Positions 1 through 6,327 of a stretch of DNA of 16,772 bases are shown here, piece by piece (position 1 is the stretch's first letter; each line of letters starts with the position of its first letter). The notes beneath the pieces were generated by a model, which searched no databases, was not told the origin of the DNA, and saw nothing but the letters and a program-made list of their open reading frames with translations. Location: contig JACKBI010000024.1 in the NCBI GenBank assembly GCA_020634615.1, positions 1-16,772 of the forward strand. The letters run 5' to 3'. This DNA comes from Anaerolineales bacterium. GTDB lineage: Bacteria; Chloroflexota; Anaerolineae; JAAEKA01. Made by a program: the position numbers and the translations under genes.

Positions 1-18
1 CAGATATTGGGGCCAACA

Positions 19-59
19 GGGTCATGGCAGGTTTTCGATATCGCTCGGTGGCATGACCC
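19..59. repeat. Short inverted repeat downstream of the HtrA-like gene
   Basis: GGGTCATG at 19-26 is matched by CATGACCC at 52-59, leaving a 25-nt loop that itself contains the palindrome CGATATCG (36-43). It lies just beyond the stop codon of the minus-strand protease gene, where a transcript end is expected. No T-tract follows on the minus strand, so a classical rho-independent terminator is not supported. It may be a weak or rho-assisted end signal, or chance. Confidence 0.25.
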
Positions 60-76
60 GCAACTCGATCCGCCTG

Positions 77-1339
77 TTACGGCCGCGGTTCCAGCGTGAC
101 GGGAACGCTGATCCTGGCGCCGTCGCGCAGCACCGTGACATCGATGGTCTGCCCGATCGTGGTGTAGAACGCCAGGTAGGTGTTGAGGTCGGCGAAGCTG
201 TTGATTGGTTGCCCATCGATGGCGACGATCAGATCACCGCCGCGTCCGCTGTTCGGATCGGCTGCGATCAGGCCGGCATTGTCGGCTGGCCCGCCGGGCG
301 TGACACCGATGATGTACGCGCCCTGAGACTGCGTCAGGCCGTACTGTTGCTGGCCGGCCAGACTGATTTCGTCAGCAAAGGCTGCTCCCAGGTAGGAATA
401 ATCGTGCGATCCTTTCTCGATCAGACTCGGGACGACCTCACGGACGGCAATGACCGGGATCGAAAATCCCACGCCTGAGTTGACGCCTGTCTGGGAGGCG
501 ATGGCCGCGTTGATGCCCACCACCTCACCGTCCAGATTCAGCAGCGGCCCGCCGGAGTTGCCCGGATTGATGGGCGCGTCGGTCTGGATGACACTGGGCA
601 GCGAGTAGGTGGAACCAAAGCGGCTGCTGCGCTGGGAACGCAGGCTGCGGCCCAATCCGCTGACAATCCCCAGGGACATGGACCCTTGTTCGCCGAACGG
701 GTTGCCGATGGCGACGACAAACTGGCCAACTTGCAGGCTGTCCGGTTCAGCCAGCGGCAGCGGTTCTACGCCATCCGGCAGCGATTCCACCTGCAATACG
801 GCCAGGTCGCTGTCGGTATCGGTTCCCACCAGCGTCGCCGCCATGTGTTCGCCTGAGGCGAATACAACCTCAAAGGCACGCCCACCGTCGACGACATGGT
901 TGTTGGTGACGATGTAGCCATCGGCGCTGTAGACGAAGCCGCTGCCTGATCCGATGGGCGGCACGACGATGTAGACCACGGCCGGATTGGCAGCGCGGTA
1001 GAGATCGATCAACGCCGTGTCGACGCCTGGCTCCTCGGTTTGCTGTTGCTCAGCCAGTCTCGCCGCTACGGTATCTTCGACCAATTTCGCCACCGACTCC
1101 GGGCTGGCGGCCGCCAGCCGTTCCTCGACCGTCGCCAGGATCGACTCTTCCAGTGCAGCAACATCGGGCGTGGGGTCTTGCTGCGCCAGCCGTTGGTCGA
1201 CCTGGGCGGTTATGGTGCTGGCGATGTCCGGAGTCGCGATCTGGGCAGGGGGAATCGCCACCGGCGCGGAACTGGCCACGGAACAGCCTGCCAGCAGCAG
1301 GCTTGCAATCAACGATAATGCCACGATACGTTGTTTCAT
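77..1339 (-). CDS. HtrA/DegP-like serine protease, lipoprotein with C-terminal PDZ domain
   Basis: Trypsin-like protease of the HtrA (DegP/DegQ, S1C) family, expected to degrade or refold damaged proteins outside the membrane. The first 19 residues form a lipoprotein signal peptide (MKQRIV, hydrophobic core, lipobox LLAGC with Cys19). Residues about 38-99 hold three helical repeats rich in Glu, Arg and Ala. The protease domain spans about 115-300, with the triad His148 (TNNHVV), Asp178 (DSDLAVL) and Ser262 (GNSGGPLL). One PDZ domain fills about 310-420. I chose the ATG at 1339 because AGGAAG (1349-1354) lies 9 nt upstream; an ATG at 1348 is in frame but abuts that ribosome site. It lies 251 bp after the histidine kinase gene on the same strand, so it may belong to the same regulon. 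HtrA proteases are classic targets of envelope-stress two-component systems; the link here is inferred from position. Total 420 residues, apparently complete. Confidence 0.93.
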   Translation of the reverse strand: MKQRIVALSLIASLLLAGCSVASSAPVAIPPAQIATPDIASTITAQVDQRLAQQDPTPDVAALEESILATVEERLAAASPESVAKLVEDTVAARLAEQQQTEEPGVDTALIDLYRAANPAVVYIVVPPIGSGSGFVYSADGYIVTNNHVVDGGRAFEVVFASGEHMAATLVGTDTDSDLAVLQVESLPDGVEPLPLAEPDSLQVGQFVVAIGNPFGEQGSMSLGIVSGLGRSLRSQRSSRFGSTYSLPSVIQTDAPINPGNSGGPLLNLDGEVVGINAAIASQTGVNSGVGFSIPVIAVREVVPSLIEKGSHDYSYLGAAFADEISLAGQQQYGLTQSQGAYIIGVTPGGPADNAGLIAADPNSGRGGDLIVAIDGQPINSFADLNTYLAFYTTIGQTIDVTVLRDGARISVPVTLEPRP

Positions 1340-1348
1340 ACGATTCAT

Positions 1349-1599
1349 CTTCCTTTGCGATAATTGCCGGACTCAGAAACTGTTTGAAAAGGCATTCAAC
1401 CAGGCTTCGGAAGTCGACGAACCGATGGCTAGAAGTCATTCCAGCAGGTGGTGGGCGGACATGACGAGTAGTCGGCGACATCCGAAGCCTACCCACGACA
1501 CAATTCAAATAGTCTCTCAGATCTTGGGAGTTGTTATCTGCCTCGATTCCTGGTCCGGATGAAAAGCGGTCCCACGCAAGGCTCGCTTGCTTTCGGTGC
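1349..1599. other. Intergenic spacer between histidine kinase and HtrA genes
   Basis: These 251 bp separate two minus-strand genes. Apart from the HtrA ribosome site at 1349-1354 I see no clear promoter, terminator or small gene. A loose minus-strand pair, TTCAAA / AATTAT with 17-bp spacing (AATTAT at 1365-1360), would start transcription too close to the ribosome site to be convincing. The spacer is long enough to hold a promoter I cannot recognise. Confidence 0.4.
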
Positions 1600-2961
1600 C
1601 TATTCTGTCAGGTCGTCTTCATCATTGACAGGCGAGGCGGGCAGGGTCACGGTGAAGACCGCGCCTCCATTGACGCCATTGTCGGCGCGGATGGTTCCAC
1701 CTTGTGCCTCGACCAGCGAGCGGGCGATAGCCAGCCCCAGCCCGGACTCGCCGTTGGCCTGCCGTGATTCGTCGGCGCGATAGAAGCGCTTGAAAATAAA
1801 CGGCAGATGTTCGGGGTCGATCCCCGGTCCGGTATCGCTGACCTGCATGACGACATCATTGCCGACCGCGCTGGCCGACAGGGTGACGCTGCCGCCATCC
1901 GGTGTGTAACGCAGCGCATTGGCGACCAGGTTGCCTAACACCTGCGCGATGCGCTCGCGATCGACGTCGATGTACGGTAGATCGCTGGCTGCCTGCACGT
2001 CGATGCGGATGTTGCGCTGGGCTGCCAGGGTGGCATGGGCTGCTGCGGTGCGGTCCAGACATTCCAGGGGCGGCAACGGCGCGCTGTTCAGCGTCAACTC
2101 GCCCGCGTCTGCCAACGACAGCGTGCGCAGGTCGTCAACCAGATGGCTCAGCAGTCTCGCCTCGCCGTACATCGCGTCGTAGATCGCCGGCTTGCCATGC
2201 AGCTTGCCGTCGGCCAGCGCTTCGGTGTAGCCAAGAATGACGCTCAATGGCGTGCGCAGCTCGTGCGCGACATCGGCGGTCATTTGGCGGCGCAATTGGT
2301 TGGAAGTGGCGAGGTCGGTGCTCATCTCGTTGAAAGAAGCGGCTAGCTGCCCCAATTCATCAGTGGTGCGCACCGGCACCTGATGGCCGAGATCGCCCTG
2401 CGAGACGCGCTGGGTCGCCACCGTCAATTCTCTGATGGGCCGGGAAATGGCACGCGCCAGCAGGAAGCCCAGCAGCAGGGCGATAACCGTCGCGCCCAGT
2501 GCGCCGAAGACGATGGCCTGGTTGACGCGGCCCAGAAAATCGGCTTCAGGCGATGGAGGCCGCGATTGCGCATCACTGGTTCCGTCGAACAGCAGGTTGC
2601 CGACTACCTGACCATCGACTTCGATTGGCAGCGCGTGGCGCAACTCTGCGTTGCTCAGCACTTCGCCAACATGGTAACGCCGCGTGCCCAGCAAGACAGT
2701 CTGGTTGGTGTCCACCAGAGCGACCGGCGCACGGACGTATCCGCCGGGGGTGCGCAGCGCGATGGCAGAGATATCCTGCCAGCCGCTGTGCTGGCCATAG
2801 TAGTCGACCAGCTCCTGGACCATGTCCTGGCGGTAGCGGTCGTTGATGAACTGGTCGAACTCGCGCTGGGTGCGTATGCCAACGAAAACCGCCACCAGCA
2901 CGGCGCCGATGAGGCCAACGAAGAGAAACGCCAGCGTGAGTTTAAGGGCTAGAGAGCGCAT
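1600..2961 (-). CDS. HAMP-domain sensor histidine kinase (BaeS/PhoR-like)
   Basis: Membrane sensor kinase, partner of the response regulator gene 62 bp upstream. Residues 6-29 are a first membrane segment, about 30-145 an extracytoplasmic sensor region with no recognised fold, about 147-170 a second membrane segment, and about 171-222 a HAMP linker. The HisKA motif VAHELRTP places the phospho-accepting histidine at His233. The ATP-binding domain shows the N box (Asn344 in VLGNLVANAL), the DTGPGI box at 376-381, the F box FKRFYR near 390 and the GLGLAI box near 408. All catalytic boxes are present, so the kinase is probably active. The C-terminal end is acidic (NDEDDLTE). No strong ribosome site precedes the ATG, so translation may be coupled weakly to the regulator. 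The signal it senses cannot be read from the sequence; the YceI and HtrA neighbours suggest envelope stress. Confidence 0.95.
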   Translation of the reverse strand: MRSLALKLTLAFLFVGLIGAVLVAVFVGIRTQREFDQFINDRYRQDMVQELVDYYGQHSGWQDISAIALRTPGGYVRAPVALVDTNQTVLLGTRRYHVGEVLSNAELRHALPIEVDGQVVGNLLFDGTSDAQSRPPSPEADFLGRVNQAIVFGALGATVIALLLGFLLARAISRPIRELTVATQRVSQGDLGHQVPVRTTDELGQLAASFNEMSTDLATSNQLRRQMTADVAHELRTPLSVILGYTEALADGKLHGKPAIYDAMYGEARLLSHLVDDLRTLSLADAGELTLNSAPLPPLECLDRTAAAHATLAAQRNIRIDVQAASDLPYIDVDRERIAQVLGNLVANALRYTPDGGSVTLSASAVGNDVVMQVSDTGPGIDPEHLPFIFKRFYRADESRQANGESGLGLAIARSLVEAQGGTIRADNGVNGGAVFTVTLPASPVNDEDDLTE

Positions 2962-2981
2962 GTTCGGTCGTCTGTGGGCAG

Positions 2982-3016
2982 TCAGCAGTCCATGTCATAT
3001 GATTACTGTCTGCTGA
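2982..3016. repeat. Small inverted repeat between regulator and kinase genes
   Basis: TCAGCAG at 2982-2988 pairs with CTGCTGA at 3010-3016 around a 21-nt loop containing CATATG. It sits in the 62-bp gap between the response regulator stop and the kinase start. It could form a modest hairpin in the shared transcript that sets the ratio of the two proteins. It could equally be chance. Confidence 0.3.
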
Positions 3017-3023
3017 TCACTGG

Positions 3024-3707
3024 TCACTCCGTGGCAAAGCGATAGCCGACGCCGTAGACGGTCTCGACGTATTTTGGCTTGCTGGGGTTCGGTTCCAGTT
3101 TAGTGCGCAGATTGCGGATGTGGACGTCGATGGTGCGCTCGTAGCCATCGAATGCGTCGCCTTGCAGCCGGTCCAGCAGCTCTGCCCGCGTGAAAGCCCG
3201 TCCCGGTGACGAGAGGAAGGCGGCCAGCAGATCGAACTCCGACGGCGTGAGGTCCACCAGCCGGCTTTCTACGGACACCTTCCGGCTGCCACGGTCCAGC
3301 GTCACATCGGCAACGCGCAACACTTCCGGTTCCTGCGGAGCGCGGCTGGCGCGCCGCAGGACTGCGCGCACGCGCGCCGTCAGCTCGCGCATGCTGAACG
3401 GCTTGGTCACGAAGTCATCCGCTCCCAGCTCCAGGCCCAGGATTTTGTCGCTTTCCTCAAGTCGGGCGGTCAGGATGACAATCGGTGTGTCGGCCTCGCG
3501 CTTGTGCGCCTTGAGGAAGTCGTAGCCGCCCATATTGGGCATCATCAGGTCGAGGATGATCAGGTCGGGCCGCTCATGGCGAGCGACGTAGAGGGCTTCC
3601 TGCCCGTCAGATGCAAGGACGACCCGAAAGCCCTCTTCCTCGAGGTAGGACTGAACCATCACTCGCAATTCTTTTTTGTCGTCCACCACAAGAATCGTCT
3701 GGGACAT
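3024..3707 (-). CDS. OmpR/PhoB-family response regulator
   Basis: DNA-binding response regulator of 227 residues, the usual family length. The receiver domain (about 3-118) has the acidic pair Asp9-Asp10, phospho-acceptor Asp53 (ILDLMMP), Thr80 and Lys102 (TKPFS), so every residue needed for phosphorylation is present. The winged-helix effector domain covers about 130-226 and ends in the typical VETVYGVGYRF hairpin. It precedes the sensor kinase on the same strand and follows the YceI-domain gene by 70 bp, so the three probably form one transcription unit. Proteins of this family bind tandem direct repeats spaced 11 bp. Such an array occurs upstream of the YceI gene (4790-4833), which makes autoregulation of the unit plausible. 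Upstream of the ATG only a weak GAGAAA ribosome site is visible. The target genes and the signal are unknown. Confidence 0.96.
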   Translation of the reverse strand: MSQTILVVDDKKELRVMVQSYLEEEGFRVVLASDGQEALYVARHERPDLIILDLMMPNMGGYDFLKAHKREADTPIVILTARLEESDKILGLELGADDFVTKPFSMRELTARVRAVLRRASRAPQEPEVLRVADVTLDRGSRKVSVESRLVDLTPSEFDLLAAFLSSPGRAFTRAELLDRLQGDAFDGYERTIDVHIRNLRTKLEPNPSKPKYVETVYGVGYRFATE

Positions 3708-3729
3708 GAGTTTCTCGCTTTGTCTTGAT

Positions 3730-3765
3730 CAGGAGTGGCAGCCCACGGAGGGACTGCCGCTCCTG
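3730..3765. repeat. Intercistronic hairpin between YceI-domain and regulator genes
   Basis: CAGGAGTGGCAG (3730-3741) and CTGCCGCTCCTG (3754-3765) form a 12-bp stem around a 12-nt loop. There is one non-Watson-Crick position: a G-U wobble in plus-strand RNA, a C-A mismatch in the minus-strand transcript. It fills most of the gap between the YceI-domain stop and the regulator start. No T-run follows on the minus strand, so it looks more like a stability or partial attenuation element than a full terminator. Confidence 0.45.
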
Positions 3766-3777
3766 CGAAGATCGATA

Positions 3778-4647
3778 CTATACGCCCGATACTGGTGTGG
3801 CCACAAATTGCAGCTCCAGGGTCAAATCGTCTGCTACGGTATCGACCGAGGGCGAGTCGGGAATGCTGACATTCAGTTCACGGTAGGGGATTGTCAGCGA
3901 CGCCAGCCCTTCCAGCCGCGTATCGCTCACGGGCGTTACGGTTACGTCGAATGTTACAGGAACCGTCGTGTCGCGCACGGTCAGGTCGCCGGCCAGTTGG
4001 AAGGTGAAAGGCTCGCCGACAGCTGCGCTGTCCGGCAGGCCGGAAATGCCGGATGGCTCAAATGTCACGAACTCGTATTGATTGGTCTGTAGAATCCAGT
4101 TCTTCAGCGCCCGGTCGCGGCCACCGCTGTCGGTGGCCAGCGTGCGCGCGTTGATCAGTATCGTGCCGACCTGGGCTGTGGATGGGTCTGCGGGATCGAC
4201 GGCCAACTGGCCCGACACCTGGTCGGTCGTGCCGACGACCGTCTTGGGTGCGCCACGCAACACTTCATCGATCACGAAGCGCGCTTGTGACTCGGCGGGC
4301 ACGATCTCGAAGACTACGAGGCCACCGGTCGATGCCGGTTCCTCGGCTGGCGGTACGTCCGTTGCGGTCGCCGTAGCCGTCGGCTCGGGTGTCGCTGGCT
4401 CCTGGGTTGGCTGCACTTCAGCCACGGTTGGTTCGACGGTTGGCTCAATCGTGGGTTGAGTCTCGGTGGTTGCGGTGGGCTCGGGGGCAGCGGTGGCAAC
4501 AGCCACAGGCGCTGCGGTTTCGACCACCAGCGGCACAGCCTCGATAGGCGCGCTGGCCTCATCAGGTGTCCTGAACAGGGCGAACGCTCCTACCGCCAGG
4601 GCAACCACAACCACGATTCCTACAATGATCACTATCGTTCTCGACAC
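3778..4647 (-). CDS. Membrane-anchored YceI-like domain protein
   Basis: Protein of about 289 residues. It starts with a single hydrophobic segment (about 4-26, IVIIVGIVVVVALAVGAFAL), followed by a low-complexity linker rich in Pro, Thr, Glu and Ala (about 32-108) with repeated PT-EPT units. A YceI-like lipocalin-type domain follows (about 110-285, from VVFEIVPAESQARFVIDE to the final LELQFVATP). YceI-family domains bind isoprenoid-like lipids in a beta-barrel and are often stress-induced and extracytoplasmic; the ligand here is unknown. I chose the GTG at 4647 because GGAGG (4661-4657 on this strand) lies 9 nt upstream. A TTG at 4653 is in frame but only 3 nt from GGAGG. It is the first gene of the minus-strand block with the two-component system. 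A minus-strand -10 element and an 11-bp repeat array lie upstream, so it is a likely target of that system. Confidence 0.85.
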   Translation of the reverse strand: MSRTIVIIVGIVVVVALAVGAFALFRTPDEASAPIEAVPLVVETAAPVAVATAAPEPTATTETQPTIEPTVEPTVAEVQPTQEPATPEPTATATATDVPPAEEPASTGGLVVFEIVPAESQARFVIDEVLRGAPKTVVGTTDQVSGQLAVDPADPSTAQVGTILINARTLATDSGGRDRALKNWILQTNQYEFVTFEPSGISGLPDSAAVGEPFTFQLAGDLTVRDTTVPVTFDVTVTPVSDTRLEGLASLTIPYRELNVSIPDSPSVDTVADDLTLELQFVATPVSGV

Positions 4648-4683
4648 AGTCAACTGCCTCCATTATGGTTTCTCCGCATACTA

Positions 4684-4754
4684 CCGGTTTCGGACACCAG
4701 GGTCAGTCAGGGTGGTTTCAAACCGGATTGATTCGTGCGCGCTCTGGTGCGCAC
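4684..4754. repeat. Two small inverted repeats in the YceI-gene leader
   Basis: CCGGTTT (4684-4690) pairs with AAACCGG (4720-4726), and GTGCGC (4735-4740) pairs with GCGCAC (4749-4754). Both would lie in the 5' untranslated leader of the YceI-domain transcript if it starts near 4769. The second arm also contains the compact palindrome GGTTTCAAACC at 4714-4724. They may fold the leader, but no known riboswitch or thermometer is recognised. Confidence 0.3.
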
Positions 4755-4775
4755 ATCTTTCCTACTGACGACCAA

Positions 4776-4781
4776 ATCATA
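4776..4781 (-). promoter_or_regulatory. Candidate -10 element for the YceI-domain gene
   Basis: On the minus strand TATGAT lies at 4781-4776. No good -35 hexamer stands 17 bp upstream; that place is taken by the 11-bp direct repeats, the nearest of which ends 8 bp from this element. This is the layout of an activator-dependent promoter of the PhoB class, in which the box replaces the -35. Transcription would start near 4769. Confidence 0.5.
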
Positions 4782-4789
4782 GCAAAGAG

Positions 4790-4833
4790 ATGTTCAGGAA
4801 ATGTTAAGGCCATGTTTGGAAGCTGTTGTTTGG
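4790..4833. promoter_or_regulatory. Array of 11-bp direct repeats, candidate response-regulator (Pho-box-like) site
   Basis: Four units begin exactly 11 bp apart: ATGTTCAGGAA (4790), ATGTTAAGGCC (4801), ATGTTTGGAAG (4812) and CTGTTGTTTGG (4823). The first three fit ATGTTnnGGnn; the fourth keeps TGTT. Read on the minus strand the core units are TGAACAT, TTAACAT and CAAACAT. This geometry, a 7-bp core plus 4-bp spacer, is that of sites bound by tandem dimers of PhoB/PhoP-type regulators; the Bacillus PhoP site has TTAACA-like units. It lies in the divergent region between the YceI-domain gene and the oxidoreductase, and the regulator gene is close by. Binding by that regulator is inferred. Confidence 0.6.
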
Positions 4834-4863
4834 ACCGGGCGTTACAAAACCTTCGGCGCTAAC

Positions 4864-4892
4864 TTGACCGGCCGTGCCAGCAGTGTTATATC
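4864..4892 (+). promoter_or_regulatory. Sigma-70-type promoter for the oxidoreductase gene
   Basis: TTGACC (4864-4869) and TATATC (4887-4892) are separated by 17 bp, which predicts a start near 4899 and a leader of about 74 nt. The hexamers lie downstream of the repeat array, whose far end is 30 bp from the -35. An in-frame ATG at 4874 falls inside this promoter, which argues against its use as the start codon. Confidence 0.6.
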
Positions 4893-4972
4893 TCACAGAA
4901 CACCATTTTCTGAGCAGCCAACGCTGCCAGTCAACGCTCTACACTGATCGCACGAAAGGCATACCCTCCTCG

Positions 4973-5977
4973 ATGTCTACCAAAACCCGCCTCGCGATGA
5001 TAGGCGTTGGTGGCATGGCGCGCCACCACATCCGCCAGATTCTGCGCCAGACCGACACCACCGAGATCACGGTCATCTGCGAGCCGTCGCTTGAGCAATA
5101 TGAAACTGCGGCAAGCATGTTTGAAGCGGATGGCCTGCGTCCGCCGCCTAATGAGCCCGACCTGGACAGACTGCTGGCCACCTACCCGGTGGACGCGGCC
5201 TTTATCATTACTCCCCACGTCTTTCATCACAATCAGGCAGTCGTCTGCATGGGAGCCGGTGTGGACGTGCTGCTGGAAAAGCCGATGGTCATGAACGCGT
5301 CGGAGGCAGAGCACTTGATTGACGTTCAACAACAGACCGGCCGGTTGTTGGTGGTTGCATTCCAGGGTAGCCTGTCACCGCAGGTGCGGGCAGCTTCGGC
5401 GATGTTGCGGGCCGGCAAGCTGGGCCGACTGCTCAGCATCAGCGCGACGGTCTGGCAGGGCTGGGGACCGAACACCGCAGGAACGTGGCGCCAGATTCCT
5501 CAGATGGCCGGCGGCGGCTTCCTGTTCGACACCGGCGCGCACATGCTGAATACGGTGGTTGATCTGGCCGGGGAAGGATTTGCGGAAGTGGCTGCCTGGC
5601 TGGACAACAACGGGCGGGATGTGGAAACGATGGGCGTGGTCATGGGACGCCTGCGGTCCGGTCCGTGGGTGACGATGCACGGCTGCGGTGAGACCATCAA
5701 CACCTGGGGAAGCGAGATTCAGGTGTTTTGTACCGAGGGCATTCTGCGCACCGGCATCTGGGGCGAGCGTCTGCAGATGCAGCGCAAGGCCGGCCCGCCG
5801 CGCTTCAACAAGGTCAGGTTGCCCGAGTCGATGGGTGTCTGGCAGCAGTTTCTGGCCGTGCGCAACGGCGAAATCGAAAACCCCAGCCCGCCGGAAGTCG
5901 GCCTGCGCATGGCGCGGCTCTACGACGCCATCACGGAGTCAGCGGCGCAGGGCGGGCAACCGGTGCGCTTGCTCTAA
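4973..5977 (+). CDS. Gfo/Idh/MocA-family NAD(P)-dependent oxidoreductase
   Basis: Sugar or cyclitol dehydrogenase-type protein of 334 residues, the usual family length. The N-terminal Rossmann fold begins with the dinucleotide motif GVGGMA (11-16), and EKPMV (102-106) carries the conserved Lys103. The C-terminal alpha/beta domain contains GGGFLFDTGAH (180-190), with Asp186 and His190 matching the family's catalytic D-x-x-x-H pattern. I start it at the ATG at 4973 because the fold begins right after it; the longer frame to 4874 adds 33 residues unlike the family and overlaps the promoter. The ribosome site is weak (GAAAGG, 13 nt away). It is a single-gene unit, ended by a terminator near 6098-6140, next to the LacI/ABC locus. 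It may oxidise a sugar released there, but the substrate cannot be told from sequence. Confidence 0.9.
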   Translation: MSTKTRLAMIGVGGMARHHIRQILRQTDTTEITVICEPSLEQYETAASMFEADGLRPPPNEPDLDRLLATYPVDAAFIITPHVFHHNQAVVCMGAGVDVLLEKPMVMNASEAEHLIDVQQQTGRLLVVAFQGSLSPQVRAASAMLRAGKLGRLLSISATVWQGWGPNTAGTWRQIPQMAGGGFLFDTGAHMLNTVVDLAGEGFAEVAAWLDNNGRDVETMGVVMGRLRSGPWVTMHGCGETINTWGSEIQVFCTEGILRTGIWGERLQMQRKAGPPRFNKVRLPESMGVWQQFLAVRNGEIENPSPPEVGLRMARLYDAITESAAQGGQPVRLL

Positions 5978-5991
5978 AGCAATGCTACTTT

Positions 5992-6053
5992 GAAACCAGG
6001 GGTTTGCGAGCAGTCATCCCTGCTGCAAGAACATCATGCAAACCCCTGGTTTC
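5992..6053. repeat. Nested palindromic element (REP-like)
   Basis: GAAACCAGGGGTTTGC (5992-6007) is repeated in perfect inversion as GCAAACCCCTGGTTTC (6038-6053), a 16-bp stem. Each arm is itself a mini-hairpin (AAACC-AGG-GGTTT), and the 30-nt middle holds a third small stem (AGCAG 6009-6013 / CTGCT 6020-6024). There is no T-tract on either side. It begins 15 bp after the oxidoreductase stop. The design suggests a dispersed REP-type or MITE-like palindrome, or an RNA-stabilising 3' structure. Confidence 0.6.
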
Positions 6054-6097
6054 TATCAGGAAGCACTTTAGCCGCTTGCCCTTGGGAGCATAGTCAA

Positions 6098-6140
6098 GGA
6101 GACGAACGCCTGACATTGCAGACGTTCGTCTCCTTTTTTA
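6098..6140 (+). terminator. Rho-independent terminator after the oxidoreductase gene
   Basis: GGAGACGAACG (6098-6108) pairs perfectly with CGTTCGTCTCC (6123-6133). The stem can be extended inward past one mismatch by CTG/CAG (6110-6112 and 6119-6121), leaving a 6-nt loop. TTTTTTA follows at 6134-6140. AA before the left arm lets part of the T-run pair, so weak activity in reverse is possible. It separates the oxidoreductase from the LacI gene, which therefore needs its own promoter. Confidence 0.85.
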
Positions 6141-6205
6141 TAGTGTGTGTGCGGCCACGTTGCTGGCCAGCGCGAAGATCCCCAGAAACTGGTTGAAACT
6201 ACCTA

Positions 6206-6234
6206 TTGACAAACAGCACGGCGTATGATATTCT
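6206..6234 (+). promoter_or_regulatory. Strong sigma-70-type promoter for the LacI-family gene
   Basis: A perfect -35 TTGACA (6206-6211) and a -10 TATTCT (6229-6234) are spaced by 17 bp. Start of transcription is predicted near 6241, inside the operator-like palindrome at 6237-6256. The leader to the ATG at 6328 would be about 87 nt. Confidence 0.75.
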
Positions 6235-6236
6235 TT

Positions 6237-6256
6237 TTGCTGACACGTGTAAGCAA
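6237..6256. promoter_or_regulatory. LacI-type operator overlapping the transcription start
   Basis: TTGCTGACACGTGTAAGCAA is a 20-bp palindrome, symmetric except for one base pair of positions (TTGCTnACACGTGTnAGCAA), centred on CG. A central CpG and about 20-bp symmetry are typical of LacI-family operators. Its position at about -4 to +16 of the predicted start fits repression by roadblock. The simplest reading is negative autoregulation by the gene that follows. Confidence 0.6.
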
Positions 6257-6327
6257 GCGTTCGGCGTCGTCGCTCGGCACAGGTCATCTGATCCACACTC
6301 AACTCTCCTCCGAGATCCCGGCACCCT

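Noticed and set aside
4790..4833. Microsatellite or CRISPR interpretation of the 11-bp repeats
   Set aside because: Only positions 1-5 and the GG of each unit are conserved, the pattern of a protein-binding array rather than slippage repeats, and no spacers occur.
4874..4972. Upstream ATG for the Gfo/Idh/MocA oxidoreductase
   Set aside because: This ATG lies inside the predicted promoter and the added residues do not resemble the family; the Rossmann motif starts just after the ATG at 4973.
5992..6053. CRISPR repeat suggested by GAAAC/GTTTC ends
   Set aside because: Only one inverted pair is present; there are no regularly spaced direct repeats with spacers and no cas genes.
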